This document shows positions 9,084-17,077 of a DNA stretch of 64,000 nt, one piece after another. A model generated the notes under the pieces. The model ran no database searches. It had not been told where the DNA came from and saw only the letters and a list, made by a program, of their open reading frames with translations. Positions within the stretch are counted from its first letter, which is position 1; each line of letters starts with the position of its first letter. The stretch comes from Streptomyces termitum (GTDB lineage: Bacteria; Actinomycetota; Actinomycetes; Streptomycetales; Streptomycetaceae), in assembly GCF_014650175.1 (NCBI RefSeq), contig NZ_BMUL01000009.1:124001-188000 (forward strand). The letters are read 5' to 3'. A program made the position numbers and the translations under genes.

Positions 9084-10576
9084 GCGCCGGCCCCGGTGGC
9101 GAGGGCGGCGGCGAGGAGTTCGGCGGTGGCGAGCACCGGGAACTGGGTGTTGGCGGCGGGCGGGGTCGGCAGCACGGAGGCGTCCGCGACGGTCAGGCCG
9201 GTCAGGCCGTGGACCCGCCCGGTGCCGTCGACGACGGCCGCCGGGTCGTCGGCGGGGCCCATCGCGCAGGTCCCGACGGGATGCCAGTAGGTGCCGGTAC
9301 GGGCCCGCAGCGCGTCGTCGCCGAGCAGGTGGGGCGCGGTGTCGCCGGTGGGGGTGGCGAGGGCGGCGAGAGCGGGGGTCCGGGCGAGGCGGAGGATGTC
9401 CGCCAGGCCGGAGCGGAGCGTCTCCAGGTCACGGCCCTCCGGGTCGGTGAGGAAGCCGGGGTCGATGGCGGGCGGGGCGAGCGGGTCGGCCGAGACGAGC
9501 CGGACGGAGCCCCGGGAGAAGGGCTTCATCAGGAAGGCGGAGACGCCCGCCTCGTACCGGCCGGGCGGCAGGGTGCCGAACAGCGGGGGCCCGGCCACCG
9601 GCAGGAGGTGCAGGTTCCAGCCGTCCTCGGGGGCGTACGGTCCGGCGGTCCGCAGCAGCACGCGGCTGCCGTACAGCTCGCCGGCGCGGTCCTTGGCGGC
9701 GAGCGCGGCGTCGAGGCCGGGGGTGGGGGAGAGCGGGACGAAGACGCCGGGCTGGTCGGCGAGGTTGGCGCCGACGCCGGGGAGGTCGAGGGCGGGGTCG
9801 ATGCCCAGGGCGCGCAGCTCCCCGGCGGGGCCGACGCCGCTGCGCAGCAGCAGGGCGGGGGAGCCGTAGGCCCCGGCGGCGAGGACGTACCGGTCGGCGC
9901 GCAGGACGCGGGGGACGCCGTCGGTGACGACGACGGCGCCCTCGATCCGGCCGCGCCGCACCAGCAGCCGGTCGGCGACGGTGTGCGGCAGGACCGTCAG
10001 GTTGGGGCGGGCGCGGACGGCGGCGCCGAGGTAGGCGAGGGCGGCGTTCGAGCGGCGGCCGTCGTGCGCGTTGAGCAGCGGGAAGCCGTAGCCGGGGGCG
10101 CCGGGGCGGCCCATGTCGGCCTCGGTGTGGCCGAGGGCGCGGGCGGCCTCGGTGGACGCCCGGCTCCACGGGGAGAGTTCGCGGTCGGGGACGGCGCGCA
10201 GGCCCATCGCGCGGGCGGCGGCGTCCCGGTACGGCTCCATGGCGGCCGCGCTCCAGCGTTCCCCGCCCGCGCGGACCCACTCGCGGTGGTCGGCCTCGGA
10301 ACCCCAGGTGTTCCAGCAGCCGTTGACGCAGGAGGAGCCGCCGATGACCCGGGCCCGGAAGCGGTGGGTGGGCACCGCTCGCTCCCACAGCTCCTCGCGT
10401 GGCAGGGCGCGGGCGTTCAGCAGCGGGGCGGGCCAGCCGGCCGGGTCGGGGCCGTGGTCGGGGCCGGCCTCGACGAGGCGGACCGTCCGGCCGGGGTCCT
10501 CGCTGAGCCGGGCGGCCAGCACGCAGCCGGCGACGCCGCCGCCGAGGATCAGGACGTCGGAGGAGTCGGGGTTCAC
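9080..10576 (-). CDS. GMC-family FAD oxidoreductase
   Basis: This 498-residue flavoprotein oxidises an alcohol, probably a sugar or cyclitol hydroxyl. The ADP-binding motif ILGGGVAGCVLAARL lies at residues 8-22. The GMC signature region GGSSCVNGCWNTWGS follows, and the C-terminal active-site His is in GTYWHPVGTCAMG. The start is GTG 10576, whose codon overlaps the kinase stop in a GTGA junction. The longer open frame upstream runs antisense-like into the kinase gene and lacks family residues. An oxidase next to an aldo/keto reductase suggests an oxidise-then-reduce pair, for example to invert or modify a hydroxyl. This is inference. Confidence 0.87.
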   Translation of the reverse strand: MNPDSSDVLILGGGVAGCVLAARLSEDPGRTVRLVEAGPDHGPDPAGWPAPLLNARALPREELWERAVPTHRFRARVIGGSSCVNGCWNTWGSEADHREWVRAGGERWSAAAMEPYRDAAARAMGLRAVPDRELSPWSRASTEAARALGHTEADMGRPGAPGYGFPLLNAHDGRRSNAALAYLGAAVRARPNLTVLPHTVADRLLVRRGRIEGAVVVTDGVPRVLRADRYVLAAGAYGSPALLLRSGVGPAGELRALGIDPALDLPGVGANLADQPGVFVPLSPTPGLDAALAAKDRAGELYGSRVLLRTAGPYAPEDGWNLHLLPVAGPPLFGTLPPGRYEAGVSAFLMKPFSRGSVRLVSADPLAPPAIDPGFLTDPEGRDLETLRSGLADILRLARTPALAALATPTGDTAPHLLGDDALRARTGTYWHPVGTCAMGPADDPAAVVDGTGRVHGLTGLTVADASVLPTPPAANTQFPVLATAELLAAALATGAGA

Positions 10577-11496
10577 GCGCCGCCCTCCGTCCCGGCGGAG
10601 GCGGCGGCGAGCAGGGCGTCCCGGCCGACGGCGGCGCCGACGGTGGCGGGCACCGTGCAGGCGAAGGCCCCGGCGATCGCGCCGTAGCGGGCGCACCGCT
10701 CCAGGGGTTCGCCGGAGAGGCGGCCGAAGAGGAAGCCGGCGGCGTAGGCGTCGCCCGCGCCGTTGGAGTCGACGACCGGGCCGGGCGGGGTGACCGCCGG
10801 GACGTGCAGGGGGGCCTCGGCGTCGCGGGTGAGCAGGTAGGAGCCCTCGGCACCGGCGGTGGCGACGACGGCCTCGGCCCGGCCGCGCTCCAGGACGCGC
10901 CGCATCACGGCCGGCGGGTCGGCCAGGGCGGTGGTGGAGACGAAGACCAGGTCGGCGCCGTGGGCGAACGGCTCGTGGTAGGGGTTCTCGCCGTCCCAGT
11001 CGTGCAGGTCGGTGGAGACGGTGACGCCCGCCTCGTGGAGCAGCGGCAGGGCGTGGGCGCACGGGTGGGTGATGGAGACGTGCGCGTGCCGGCTGGCGGC
11101 GGCCAGCGCGCGGACGGTGGACTCGGGGAGCCGGTCGGACTCCTGGGAGCGGCTGTCGTCGTAGAGGGAGAGGCGGCGGCCGTCGGGTCCGACGAGGTTG
11201 ACGGCGCGCTTGGTGCCGCCGGGCAGGAGGACGTCGGTGAAGTCGATGCCGTGGTCGCGGTGGAAGGCGCGGATCAGGTCCCCGGAGGGGTCGTCGCCGA
11301 TCATGTCGAGGTGGTGGGTGCGCAGGCCGAGGGAGCGCAGGCCGAGGGCGACGAAGTCGCCGGTCTGTCCGGCGCGGGTCTCGATGCCGGGCCGGATCAT
11401 GTAGCTGTCGGCGTACGGGAGGGGGAGTTCGGGGACGTACACGATCGTGTCGACGCCCGAGCCTCCCAGGACGAGGACGTCGTACGCGCTGCTCAT
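10573..11496 (-). CDS. acbK: PfkB-family kinase, AcbK (acarbose 7-kinase)-like
   Basis: This 307-residue ribokinase/PfkB kinase begins MSSAYDVLVLGGSGVDTIVY, followed by VPELPLPYADSYM and ETRAGQTGD. The second PfkB signature is DSNGAGDAYAAGFLFG, with the catalytic Asp in NGAGD. From memory the N-terminal third is strikingly close to AcbK of Actinoplanes, the kinase that phosphorylates acarbose at O-7 for self-protection and recycling; this needs an alignment. ATG 11496 follows GAGAGGAAAG. It is the first gene of the kinase-GMC-AKR-radical SAM operon. If the match holds, it is the strongest single marker that this region handles an acarbose-like product. Confidence 0.75.
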   Translation of the reverse strand: MSSAYDVLVLGGSGVDTIVYVPELPLPYADSYMIRPGIETRAGQTGDFVALGLRSLGLRTHHLDMIGDDPSGDLIRAFHRDHGIDFTDVLLPGGTKRAVNLVGPDGRRLSLYDDSRSQESDRLPESTVRALAAASRHAHVSITHPCAHALPLLHEAGVTVSTDLHDWDGENPYHEPFAHGADLVFVSTTALADPPAVMRRVLERGRAEAVVATAGAEGSYLLTRDAEAPLHVPAVTPPGPVVDSNGAGDAYAAGFLFGRLSGEPLERCARYGAIAGAFACTVPATVGAAVGRDALLAAASAGTEGGA

Positions 11497-11643
11497 GGCT
11501 TTCCTCTCGGATGCGGGCCGCAACTGCCGCGGATCGCTGAGGAGTTAAGCAGTCCGCCGATCAAGTCGGCAAGATCTTGCAGAATGATTCGGAAAACTCT
11601 TGCGGAAAGGGGGTCGGCAGGAGGAGGGCCGGGGGAACGCCGG
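11497..11643 (-). promoter_or_regulatory. Kinase operon promoter region with GCAAGATCTTGC palindrome
   Basis: The spacer ahead of the kinase gene contains the perfect 12-bp palindrome GCAAGATCTTGC at 11569-11580. CTTGC occurs again at 11599-11603 next to AAACT. The CTTGC/GCAAG spacing resembles the other two control regions of this cluster, and is less GC-rich than the neighbouring coding DNA. It is a likely operator for a maltose-type LacI repressor. No core promoter hexamers could be fixed. Confidence 0.5.
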
Positions 11644-11674
11644 GGGCGGGACCGGCCCGGAGCCGGTCCCGCCC
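11644..11674 (-). terminator. Terminator after the CBM-containing amylase
   Basis: GGGCGGGACCGGC at 11644-11656 pairs perfectly with GCCGGTCCCGCCC at 11662-11674 around a CCGGA loop. It lies 17 bp beyond the amylase stop and separates that gene from the kinase operon on the same strand. Confidence 0.8.
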
Positions 11675-11690
11675 GTCGTGCCGCCGCCGC

Positions 11691-13760
11691 TCAGCCGCGC
11701 CAGGTGTCCGTCAGGGTCACCGCGCCGGAGGCCGGGACGGTCGCGGTGCGGTTCGCGCCGCTCTCCCAGGTCACGTTCCCGGCCGCGTCCTTGCGCACGT
11801 ACTTGTACGCGAAGGAGGTGCCGGCCGGCAGCGCCAGGTCGAGCTTCCACACCGGGTAGGCGGCCGGGTCCAGCTTGCGGGCCGCGGCCGGGGACCAGGC
11901 GCCGAGCGCGGCGGCGTCGCCGACCACGTAGACGTCCTGGCCCGGAGCGGTGGTGGCGGTCACCGCGAACGAGGCGCCATCGGCGGCCTGTTCGCCGCCG
12001 CAGGGGTTGCCGGTGCCGACGGTGCCGCCCTTCACCGTGATGTCGCCGGTGCCGAGCGCGTAGTCGGCGGCGTTGTTGTTGTCCCAGGTGCCGGAGCCGT
12101 TGTTGAAGGCGGCCCGCAGGCCGGTCGCGGAGCCCAGCGCGACGGTCTTGCGCACCCAGCCGGCGCAGGCGGGCTCCATGGCGGCGCCGGGTGCCGTCGT
12201 CCAGGTGCCGCCGGTCGGCGCGTAGTGCACGCGGTAGGCGGACCAGTTCTTCTCGGTGCTGTAGTAGACGGTGGCGCTGCGGTCGCCCTCCTCGGGCTTC
12301 CCGCCGCTCGCGCCGACGTGGAGCGCGATCGCGTCGTCGGCGCCGACGGTGGCGGTGAAGCGGCCGTCGGAACCGACGGTGTAGGAGGTGCCGGTGCAGC
12401 CGCCGCCCGCGGTCGGGTCGCCGTGCTGGACGTCGCAGTAGGTGCCCGCCGGGAGGGAGGTCTGGAAGGTCCGGGTGACCGCGCCGCCCTCGCGGTTGAG
12501 GGCGACGAAGCCCTTGCTCCCCCGGCCGAAGGCGATCGCGTTGCCGCCGTTGTCCCACCAGTCGGTGACCGGCGTGCCCTCGGTGGCGTTGCGGAAGCCG
12601 ACCATGTTGGCGATCGGGCGCCAGGCGTGCTGGCAGGACCAGCCGTTCGTGTAACAGGCGTTCACGGTGTGCCCGTTGGGGGCGCCGTCGTCCCTGCTGC
12701 CGAACTCGTAGCCGGAGTGGACGGAGGGGGTGCCGTACGGGTGCGCCAGCATGAAGACGTTGGCGAGCGTGTACCGGGCGCCGTCGCGGTAGCTGAGGCT
12801 GCTGCCGTTGCGTTCGGTGTCGTGGTTGGCGACCATGCTGCCGCTGCGGTCCGAGGGCATGTAGCCCCACGCCTCGCCGAAGTTCTTCAGGTAGGAGAGC
12901 TTCTCGTTGCCGAAGATCCGCTTGAGGTCGGTGGTGTAGCGGAACTCCTGTACGTCGCCGGTGGTCAGGTACTCGCTGGGCGAGACGGCCTCGCCGGCGC
13001 CGAAGATCGCCTCCTGGACCCAGTACACGCCCGGATCGGTCAGCTTGCTGCGGATCGCCGCCAGATCGCCGGCCGCGATGTGCTTGACGGCGTCCACCCG
13101 GAAGCCGTCGACGCCCAGCGAGAGCAGGTCGTTGAGGTATCCGGCGATCTTGTCGCGCACGTGGTCGCTGCCGGTGTTCAGATCGGAGAGGGAGGGCTGC
13201 CCGGTGTCGCCGAGCTCGCACTCCTGGATGTTGTACCGGTCGCCGTAGTTGCCGCCGATGGGGCGGCGGCAGCCGTGGAAGTCGGCGTCGGAGTAGACGC
13301 CGGGGTAGCCGTACTTGCTGTACGACGTGCCCGCCGTGCCGGTGCCGGAGCCGGAGGTCATGTGGTTGATCACCACGTCGGTGATGACCTTCACGCCCGC
13401 CCGGTGGCAGGTGTTCACCATGTCCGCGAAGGCCGCGCGGTCGCCCAGCGGACCCTGGATCCGGTAGCTGACGGGCTGGTAGGCGGTCCACCAGGCGGGG
13501 CCCTGGATGCGCTCCTGCGGGGGCGAGACCTGCACGTAGCCGTAGCCCTTGGGGCCGAGGGTGTTCACGCACTCGCGGGCGATCGAGGCGAAGTTCCACT
13601 CGAACAGGACGGCGGTGACCTTCTTCTGGCCGTTGGCGGCGGGGGCCGCCGCCGCGGGCGGCGCCGGCGCGCCGAGCGCGGTGGTCAGTCCGAGTGTCAG
13701 CGCCGCGGCGGCCAGGCCGGCCGCGGGCCGCCCGGGCAGGCGGAAGGGGCGGAACCTCAT
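11691..13760 (-). CDS. Secreted alpha-amylase (GH13) with starch-binding CBM25- and CBM20-like domains
   Basis: This 689-residue exported amylase has an Arg-rich N-terminus (MRFRPFRLPG) and a hydrophobic signal ending around PPAAAAP. The GH13 core contains DGFRVDAVKH (nucleophile Asp), WVQEAIFG (acid Glu) and VANHDTERN (transition-state Asp). A CBM25-like segment begins ATVYYSTEKNWSAYRVHY. The C-terminal 100 residues are a CBM20 starch-binding domain (DVYVVGDAAALGAWSP, FAYKYVRKD). ATG 13760 follows GAGGAG by eight bases. The domain order is that of ordinary streptomycete amylases, so this one may be inhibitor-sensitive, unlike the 1033-residue enzyme. Its promoter carries the shared CTTGC motifs. 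Confidence 0.92.
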   Translation of the reverse strand: MRFRPFRLPGRPAAGLAAAALTLGLTTALGAPAPPAAAAPAANGQKKVTAVLFEWNFASIARECVNTLGPKGYGYVQVSPPQERIQGPAWWTAYQPVSYRIQGPLGDRAAFADMVNTCHRAGVKVITDVVINHMTSGSGTGTAGTSYSKYGYPGVYSDADFHGCRRPIGGNYGDRYNIQECELGDTGQPSLSDLNTGSDHVRDKIAGYLNDLLSLGVDGFRVDAVKHIAAGDLAAIRSKLTDPGVYWVQEAIFGAGEAVSPSEYLTTGDVQEFRYTTDLKRIFGNEKLSYLKNFGEAWGYMPSDRSGSMVANHDTERNGSSLSYRDGARYTLANVFMLAHPYGTPSVHSGYEFGSRDDGAPNGHTVNACYTNGWSCQHAWRPIANMVGFRNATEGTPVTDWWDNGGNAIAFGRGSKGFVALNREGGAVTRTFQTSLPAGTYCDVQHGDPTAGGGCTGTSYTVGSDGRFTATVGADDAIALHVGASGGKPEEGDRSATVYYSTEKNWSAYRVHYAPTGGTWTTAPGAAMEPACAGWVRKTVALGSATGLRAAFNNGSGTWDNNNAADYALGTGDITVKGGTVGTGNPCGGEQAADGASFAVTATTAPGQDVYVVGDAAALGAWSPAAARKLDPAAYPVWKLDLALPAGTSFAYKYVRKDAAGNVTWESGANRTATVPASGAVTLTDTWRG

Positions 13761-13845
13761 GGGAGTGCTCCTCGTGGGGGTGCGGGGAGGAAGGGTGGAA
13801 AGTCTTGCCGCAACTTTCAGCAAGACTTTGAGCAAGCTAGGTGCG
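13761..13845 (-). promoter_or_regulatory. Amylase promoter/operator with repeated CTTGC motifs
   Basis: Between 13802 and 13837 the plus strand shows CTTGC at 13804-13808, AACTTTCAG at 13812-13820 followed directly by CAAG, then ACTTTGAGCAAG. The nine-base AACTTTCAG is identical to 724-732 near rmlA. Streptomycete alpha-amylase promoters are known to carry such directly repeated motifs bound by MalR/Reg1, giving maltodextrin induction and glucose repression. The exact -10 was not identified. Confidence 0.55.
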
Positions 13846-13905
13846 CCGTCCGGAGGCCGTCAAGACGTCGGACACGGCGAATTCACTCCCCCGAAACACG
13901 CGGAC

Positions 13906-13946
13906 GCGACGGAGCCCGCCCCCGGTGCGGGGGCGGGCTCCGTCGC
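13906..13946 (-). terminator. Terminator of conservon 1 operon
   Basis: An 18-bp perfect stem, 13906-13923 pairing with 13929-13946 around GGTGC, lies 23 bp after the stop of the last P450 gene. It closes the six-gene cvnA-B-C-D-P450-P450 operon. Confidence 0.85.
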
Positions 13947-13968
13947 GTCGCTACGTCCTGAGGGTCCG

Positions 13969-15210
13969 TCAGGCGAGGACCACCGGCAGGTCGAAGAGGT
14001 CGTTCTGGGTGACGACCGGCCTGTTCCGCAGCTCCTCGCGCGGCACGGCCAGCCGCAGCCCGGGGAAGCGCGCGTACAGCGCCGGCAGCGCCACCGACGC
14101 CTCCAGGCGGGACAGCGCCGCACCCGGGCAGACGTGCGGGCCGTGCCCGAAGGCGATGTGCCGGTTCGGCGTGCGGGTGACGTCGAAGTCGCCCGCCGTC
14201 TCGCCGTGCTGGAGCTCGTCCCGGCCGATCGCGCCGTGCGACACGATCAGCGCCTCGCCCTTCGGCAGCACCCGGTCGCCGACCTGGATGTCCTCACGGG
14301 CGAACCGGATCAGCACGTGCGAGGTCGGCGTCGACCAGCGCAGCGTCTCCTCGATCGCGTTCTCCCACGGCACCTCGCCCTTGAGGACCCTCTCCCGCTG
14401 CTCGGGATGCGTCTCCAGGGCCACCACCGCGTTCACGATGAGACTGATCGTCGTCTCGTGACCGGCCGCCACCATCAGCTGGAGGGTGTTGGTGATCTCC
14501 TCGGTGGTCAGCCGGTCGCCGCCCTCCGACGCCTCCAGGAGCGCGCTCGTCAGGTCGTCGCCCGGCCGCTCCTTCTTGCCCGCCACGATCCCGGCGAAGA
14601 GGGCGCCGAGGTCCGCCATCATCTGCGGCACCTCCTCCGGCGGCGTCTGCGTCGAGAAGAACTTGTCGAACAGCGCCTTCATCCGCGGGTGGTCCGCCGC
14701 GTCCACGCCCATCAGCTCGCCGACCACGTTCATCGGCAGCGGGTAGGCGAACTCGGCCTTCAGGTCCACCGTCTCGCCCGCCGGCCGCTCCGCCAGCCGG
14801 TCCAGCAGCCCCGTGGTCAGCGCCTCGATGCCGGCCCGCAGCCGCTCCACCCGGCGCGCGGTGAGCGCCTGCGCGACCAGGGTGCGCAGCCGCCGGTGCT
14901 CCTCGCCGTCCACCGTCAGCATCGACCTGCCGGGGTTGGCCAGGCCGATCAGCGGCCAGTCCATCGGTATCTCGCCGCGCTGCCAGGCGCCCCAGACCTC
15001 GATGTCCTTGACCAGCCGGGCGTCGGTGAGCAGGGCCCGCGCCTCGGCGTGCCGGGTGACCGCCCAGCAGGGCACGCCGCCGGGCAGCACCACGCGGGCC
15101 AGCGGACCGGCCTCGCGCAGCCGGGTGCTCTCGCCGACGAGGTCGCCGACGAGCGGGTCGAGGACGATGGCCTCGCCCCCGGGGGCGGAGTGGTCGATGG
15201 GGCAGCTCAT
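13969..15210 (-). CDS. Cytochrome P450, CYP154-like, with intact motifs
   Basis: This 413-residue soluble P450 mono-oxygenase begins MSCPIDHSAPGG. The I-helix has AAGHETT, the K-helix the canonical EETLR (ExxR), and the haem loop FGHGPHVCPGAAL with the Cys ligand. ATG 15210 overlaps the stop of the preceding P450 (ATGA), so they are coupled. Pairs of CYP157 and CYP154 downstream of conservons are known in Streptomyces, and this is the CYP154-type partner. Substrate is not deducible. Confidence 0.9.
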   Translation of the reverse strand: MSCPIDHSAPGGEAIVLDPLVGDLVGESTRLREAGPLARVVLPGGVPCWAVTRHAEARALLTDARLVKDIEVWGAWQRGEIPMDWPLIGLANPGRSMLTVDGEEHRRLRTLVAQALTARRVERLRAGIEALTTGLLDRLAERPAGETVDLKAEFAYPLPMNVVGELMGVDAADHPRMKALFDKFFSTQTPPEEVPQMMADLGALFAGIVAGKKERPGDDLTSALLEASEGGDRLTTEEITNTLQLMVAAGHETTISLIVNAVVALETHPEQRERVLKGEVPWENAIEETLRWSTPTSHVLIRFAREDIQVGDRVLPKGEALIVSHGAIGRDELQHGETAGDFDVTRTPNRHIAFGHGPHVCPGAALSRLEASVALPALYARFPGLRLAVPREELRNRPVVTQNDLFDLPVVLA

Positions 15211-16448
15211 GCGTTCCCTCCAAGGGCGGGGGTCGGGGTGTAGGTCACGGGGAGCGCGGTCAGGCCGCGCAGCCAGGGGGAGGGGCGCCGGGTGAGCTCG
15301 TCCGCGCCGACGGCGAGGTCCACGTCCGGCAGCCGGTCGAGGAGGACCTCGATGCCGGTGCGGGCGATGGTCTCGGCGACCTCCTGGGCCGGGAACGGGC
15401 AGCGGTGCTCGCCGTGCCCGAAGGAGAGGTGGGCGTTGTTGCCGCCGGTGAGCGCGCCGGCGTCGGTCCGCACGTGCGGGTCGGCGTTGGCGGCGGCGAG
15501 ACCGAGCAGCACCAGGTCGCCGCGGCCGATCGCCCGCCCGCCGAGGTGGGTGTCGCGCGAGGCCCAGCGCCCCGCGACGTTCTGCGTGGGGGTGTCCTCC
15601 CACAGCACCTCGTTCATCGCCTCGCCGACGCTGTGCCGGCCGCCGGAGAGCGAGGCGGCGAACCGGTCGTCGGTCAGCATCAGCCGCAGCGAGTTGCCGA
15701 TCCAGTCGGCGGTGGGCTGGTGCCCGGCGGCCAGCATCACCATCAGGTCCTGGGCGACCTCCTCGACGGTGAACCCCAGGGTGTTGCCGAGCATCCGCGA
15801 GGCGACGTCGTCGCCCGGCGCCGCCGACTTGGCCGCCAGCAGCGCCCCCATCGACTCGGCCAGGTGGCGCTGGCCGGCCAGCGCGCCCTCGGTGCCGTTG
15901 ATCATGTCGTTCAGGGCGGTGACCAGCGCCGGGCCCTCCTCGTCGGAGAAGCCGTAGATGCTGGCGAGGACCCGGACCGGGAGCAGCGTGGCGTACTCGG
16001 CGACGATGTCGCAGGAGCCCTTGGCGCAGAGCCGGTCGATCAGCTCGTCGGCGAACCGCTCGGCCCGGCTCCGCAGTTCGAAGGGGTCGACGGCCTCCAG
16101 GGCGGCCGAGAGCACCCCGGCCCGCTCCCGGTGGCGCTCGCCGACCGTGTACAGGATCGACGGCTGCTTGCGGCCGATCATGGGCAGCAGCGGCCAGTCG
16201 GCGGGGATGGCGTCCCACTGGTTCCACAGGTCGGAGTCGCGCGAGAAGAGCACCGGGTCGCTGGTGACCTGGTGCAGCTCGCGGTAGCCGAGCACGAGCC
16301 AGGCGGGCACGTCGCCGTCGAGGACGACGGGGGCGACGGCCCCGTGCTCCCGCCGGATCCGCCGGTACAGCTCGACGGGGTCGGTGTGGAAGCGGGGCCC
16401 GCTCAGCGGGACGGGCGCGGGCGCGGGGGCGGTCACGGGGGTGCTCAC
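15207..16448 (-). CDS. Cytochrome P450, CYP157-like, lacking ExxR
   Basis: This 413-residue P450-fold protein has its haem Cys in FGHGEHRCPFPAQ. Two conserved regions are altered. The K-helix ExxR position reads EVLWED, so the Arg is a Trp, and the I-helix reads AAGHQPTAD, so the usual acid-Thr pair is Gln-Pro-Thr. Loss of ExxR is the known hallmark of the CYP157 family. GTG 16448 overlaps the GTPase stop (GTGA). It sits in the cvnE position of the conservon. It may work with, or regulate, the CYP154-like partner rather than act as a normal mono-oxygenase; that is inference. Confidence 0.87.
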   Translation of the reverse strand: MSTPVTAPAPAPVPLSGPRFHTDPVELYRRIRREHGAVAPVVLDGDVPAWLVLGYRELHQVTSDPVLFSRDSDLWNQWDAIPADWPLLPMIGRKQPSILYTVGERHRERAGVLSAALEAVDPFELRSRAERFADELIDRLCAKGSCDIVAEYATLLPVRVLASIYGFSDEEGPALVTALNDMINGTEGALAGQRHLAESMGALLAAKSAAPGDDVASRMLGNTLGFTVEEVAQDLMVMLAAGHQPTADWIGNSLRLMLTDDRFAASLSGGRHSVGEAMNEVLWEDTPTQNVAGRWASRDTHLGGRAIGRGDLVLLGLAAANADPHVRTDAGALTGGNNAHLSFGHGEHRCPFPAQEVAETIARTGIEVLLDRLPDVDLAVGADELTRRPSPWLRGLTALPVTYTPTPALGGNA

Positions 16449-17077
16449 GGGGCGGGCTCCGGGATGGGCCGCGGAGCCCCCTCCGGGGCCGCGGCGACGA
16501 CGTTCTTGAGGTGCTCGACGAGGGCGATGAGGACCTGCTTGCTGGACTCCCGGGACCGGGCGTCGCAGAAGACCAGCGGCACCTCGTCCGCGAGGTCGAG
16601 CGCCTCGCGGATCGCCTCAGGGCCGTGCGCGGCCCCGCCGAAGTCGTTGCAGGCCACGACGAACGGCGTGCCGTGGTGCTCCAGCCGGTCCACGGCGTAC
16701 CACGAGTCCGCGATCCGGCGGGTGTCGACGAGGACGACGGCGCCCAGCGTCCCGGAGAACAGCCGGTCCCACAGGAACCAGAAGCGCTCCTGGCCGGGCG
16801 CGCCGAACAGGTACAGCACGTTGCGCTCGTCGAGGGAGATGCGGCCGAAGTCGAAGGCGACGGTGGTGGCCGTCTTGGCGGCGACGCCGACGGTGTCGTC
16901 GATGCCCTCGCCCGCCTGCGACATGGTCTCCTCGGTGTTCAGCGGACGGATCTCGCTGACCGACCGCACCAGGGTGGTCTTGCCGACTCCGAAGCCGCCG
17001 ACGACGACGATCTTCAGTCCGTTGTCGGCGGTGCTGCTCAGGGTGCGGTGCTGCGGTTCAGAGGTTACGGAGTCCAA
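16445..17077 (-). CDS. cvnD: Conservon 1 small GTPase (CvnD)
   Basis: This 210-residue Ras-like/MglA-type GTPase is the switch of the conservon complex at the membrane. The P-loop is GGFGVGKTT and the G3 motif FGAPGQERFWFLW. The G4 position reads VACNDF rather than NKxD, as is usual in CvnD proteins. The chosen start is a TTG at 17077 inside the 3' end of cvnC, a 20-bp overlap matched by the other two conservons here. No better start lies before the P-loop. Confidence 0.9.
   Translation of the reverse strand: MDSVTSEPQHRTLSSTADNGLKIVVVGGFGVGKTTLVRSVSEIRPLNTEETMSQAGEGIDDTVGVAAKTATTVAFDFGRISLDERNVLYLFGAPGQERFWFLWDRLFSGTLGAVVLVDTRRIADSWYAVDRLEHHGTPFVVACNDFGGAAHGPEAIREALDLADEVPLVFCDARSRESSKQVLIALVEHLKNVVAAAPEGAPRPIPEPAP

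Noticed and set aside
6378..9290. Long plus-strand frame over the radical SAM and AKR genes
   Set aside because: It is the shadow of two well-defined minus-strand genes, with no ribosome site and no family residues.
11577..13961. Plus-strand frame over the second amylase
   Set aside because: Shadow of a gene with all GH13 catalytic residues and two starch-binding domains.
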